A stretch of DNA of 7,669 nt from Methylococcaceae bacterium (GTDB lineage: Bacteria > Pseudomonadota > Gammaproteobacteria > Methylococcales > Methylomonadaceae), in contig JAUYMX010000289.1 in assembly GCA_030699345.1 (NCBI GenBank), positions 1 to 7,669 of the forward strand, in the 5' to 3' direction. Below, in pieces: positions 6,768 through 7,669 of the stretch. A model generated the notes under the pieces. That model saw only the letters and a list, made by a program, of their open reading frames with translations. It was not told where the DNA came from and searched no databases. Position 1 is the first letter of the stretch; every line of letters begins with the position of its first letter. Both the position numbers and the translations under genes were made by a program.

Positions 6768-7669
6768 TTAGTTAGCTGACCATACCAATTCAACGCGACG
6801 ATTCAATTCACGACCTTCTTGAGTGCTGTTGTCAGCAACAGGAAGTTTTTCGCCATAACCTCTTGCAGTCAATCTGTTAGTTACACCTTTTTGTTTCAGG
6901 TAGTTAACAACGGATTGTGAACGACGTTCTGACAATTTTTGGTTGTGCGAGTCAGAACCTTCACTGCTAGTGTGGCCATGAACTTCGATGTCATTCTTTT
7001 GTGGGAAATTAATCAAGTTTTGTGCAACACCATCAAGAATGCTTTTTGCATTTGGCGTCAATACCGCTGAGTCAACTTTGAAGTTAACACCTTTCAATTC
7101 CAAGCTTACTGGGCAACCGTTAACATCAACTTTGGCGCCAGCAATAGTTCCTGCACAAGCATCGTTACAATCGTTAACACCGTCATTATCGCTATCCAGA
7201 GTTGAGCAACTTGGTGCTGGAGCAACAACTGCTGCAGGAGTAACAGGCACGTCAAGTTTTGGCGCTGCATGGTGTTTTGCGCCCAATGGCACAACAAAAC
7301 CAACGTTAACAACTAAATCATGAAATTCATTAGTGCCTGGTTGAAGATCTGCATTGAAGTTATTGTTATAACGGTAACGAACGTCACTACGTAACAAGAA
7401 ATTGTCGTGCAATTCGTAAGTAAAACCTGCACCCGCTTCACCGATAAAGCCTACGCCGCTATCGCCATTGGTGCTGCTGTTCATCGCACCTAAACCAAGT
7501 ACGGTATACGGTGAGAATTTGTCACGAAAAATAAAGTATTGCGCATCAGCAGTACCGCCGGTTAAATCCCAACGACCATTACGACCGCCATCAGTGCTTA
7601 AACCTTGATAAAAACCTTTCAATTCAACATTGAAATGTTCATTGATGATTTTACCAACGCCTAAACCGC
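6768..7669 (-). CDS. OmpA/OprF-family outer membrane protein (N-terminus off edge)
   Basis: The frame ends with TAA at 6770-6768 and is open to the right edge; 299 residues are visible. A TTG at 7622 is not the start, since barrel sequence (GLGVGKIINEHFNVELKGFY) continues upstream of it. Order: C-terminal part of an eight-stranded beta-barrel (about 7669-7265) with alternating aromatic strands; a Pro/Ala/Val hinge (about 7255-7205); a calcium-binding-like spacer with DSDNDGVNDCNDAC and four Cys, as in OprF-type proteins (about 7215-7110); and an OmpA C-terminal peptidoglycan-binding domain (about 7100-6771) with NFKVDSAVLTP, GHTSSEGS, LSERRS and ELNRRVELVW. Such proteins anchor the outer membrane to peptidoglycan. 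The Arg of the diaminopimelate-binding pair is kept (6923-6921), but the usual Asp of GHTD is Ser (6968-6966). Signal peptide and promoter lie outside the window. Confidence 0.93.
   Translation of the reverse strand, partial: GLGVGKIINEHFNVELKGFYQGLSTDGGRNGRWDLTGGTADAQYFIFRDKFSPYTVLGLGAMNSSTNGDSGVGFIGEAGAGFTYELHDNFLLRSDVRYRYNNNFNADLQPGTNEFHDLVVNVGFVVPLGAKHHAAPKLDVPVTPAAVVAPAPSCSTLDSDNDGVNDCNDACAGTIAGAKVDVNGCPVSLELKGVNFKVDSAVLTPNAKSILDGVAQNLINFPQKNDIEVHGHTSSEGSDSHNQKLSERRSQSVVNYLKQKGVTNRLTARGYGEKLPVADNSTQEGRELNRRVELVWSAN

Noticed and set aside
6988..7323. 111-codon plus-strand frame opposite the porin gene
   Set aside because: It is antisense to unmistakable OmpA sequence; its Ala/Thr/Ser richness is a by-product of the porin codons.

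Overview
This window looks like chromosome from a gammaproteobacterium of moderate GC. An OprF/OmpA-type porin with a calcium-binding-style spacer, beside a large DnaQ-like/RecQ/UvrD fusion helicase, is compatible with a methanotroph-like gammaproteobacterium (Methylococcales), but that placement is an impression from memory and not proven by the sequence. There are no tRNA, rRNA, CRISPR or insertion-sequence signatures.

Layout, left to right. (1) 1-313, minus strand: the 5' part of an unrecognised gene that runs off the left edge; 104 codons are visible. (2) 419-1219, minus strand: a gene for an exported TPR protein with a TTG start behind a strong AGGAGA site. Its frame is cut by an in-frame TAG at 647-649, yet the same frame continues as convincing TPR sequence to a second TAG at 419-421, so it is a 266-codon gene with one internal amber codon. 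A 14-base sequence lies upstream of both minus-strand genes. (3) 1220-1535: a gene-free divergent intergenic region. (4) 1536-6695, plus strand: one very large gene (1719 aa from the preferred ATG) that joins a DEDD-type 3'-5' exonuclease-like domain, a Cys cluster, a complete RecQ (SF2) helicase core, about 460 residues of linker with winged-helix-like sequence, a complete UvrD-like (SF1) helicase core and an unassigned C-terminal domain. (5) 6720-6751: a hairpin with A and T tracts on either side that can terminate transcription from both directions. (6) 6768-7669, minus strand: an OmpA-family outer membrane protein, missing its N-terminus beyond the right edge.

The helicase gene is transcribed away from the TPR/unknown pair and converges on the porin gene, so it appears to be its own transcription unit. 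It is the most notable item: it packs two DNA motors of different superfamilies and a nuclease-like fold into one chain, a WRN-like exonuclease-RecQ front end joined to a UvrD-like back end. A role in DNA end processing, repair or defence is plausible but is inference. The TPR gene and the left-edge gene share orientation and may be co-transcribed or share a regulator; nothing visible ties them to the helicase.
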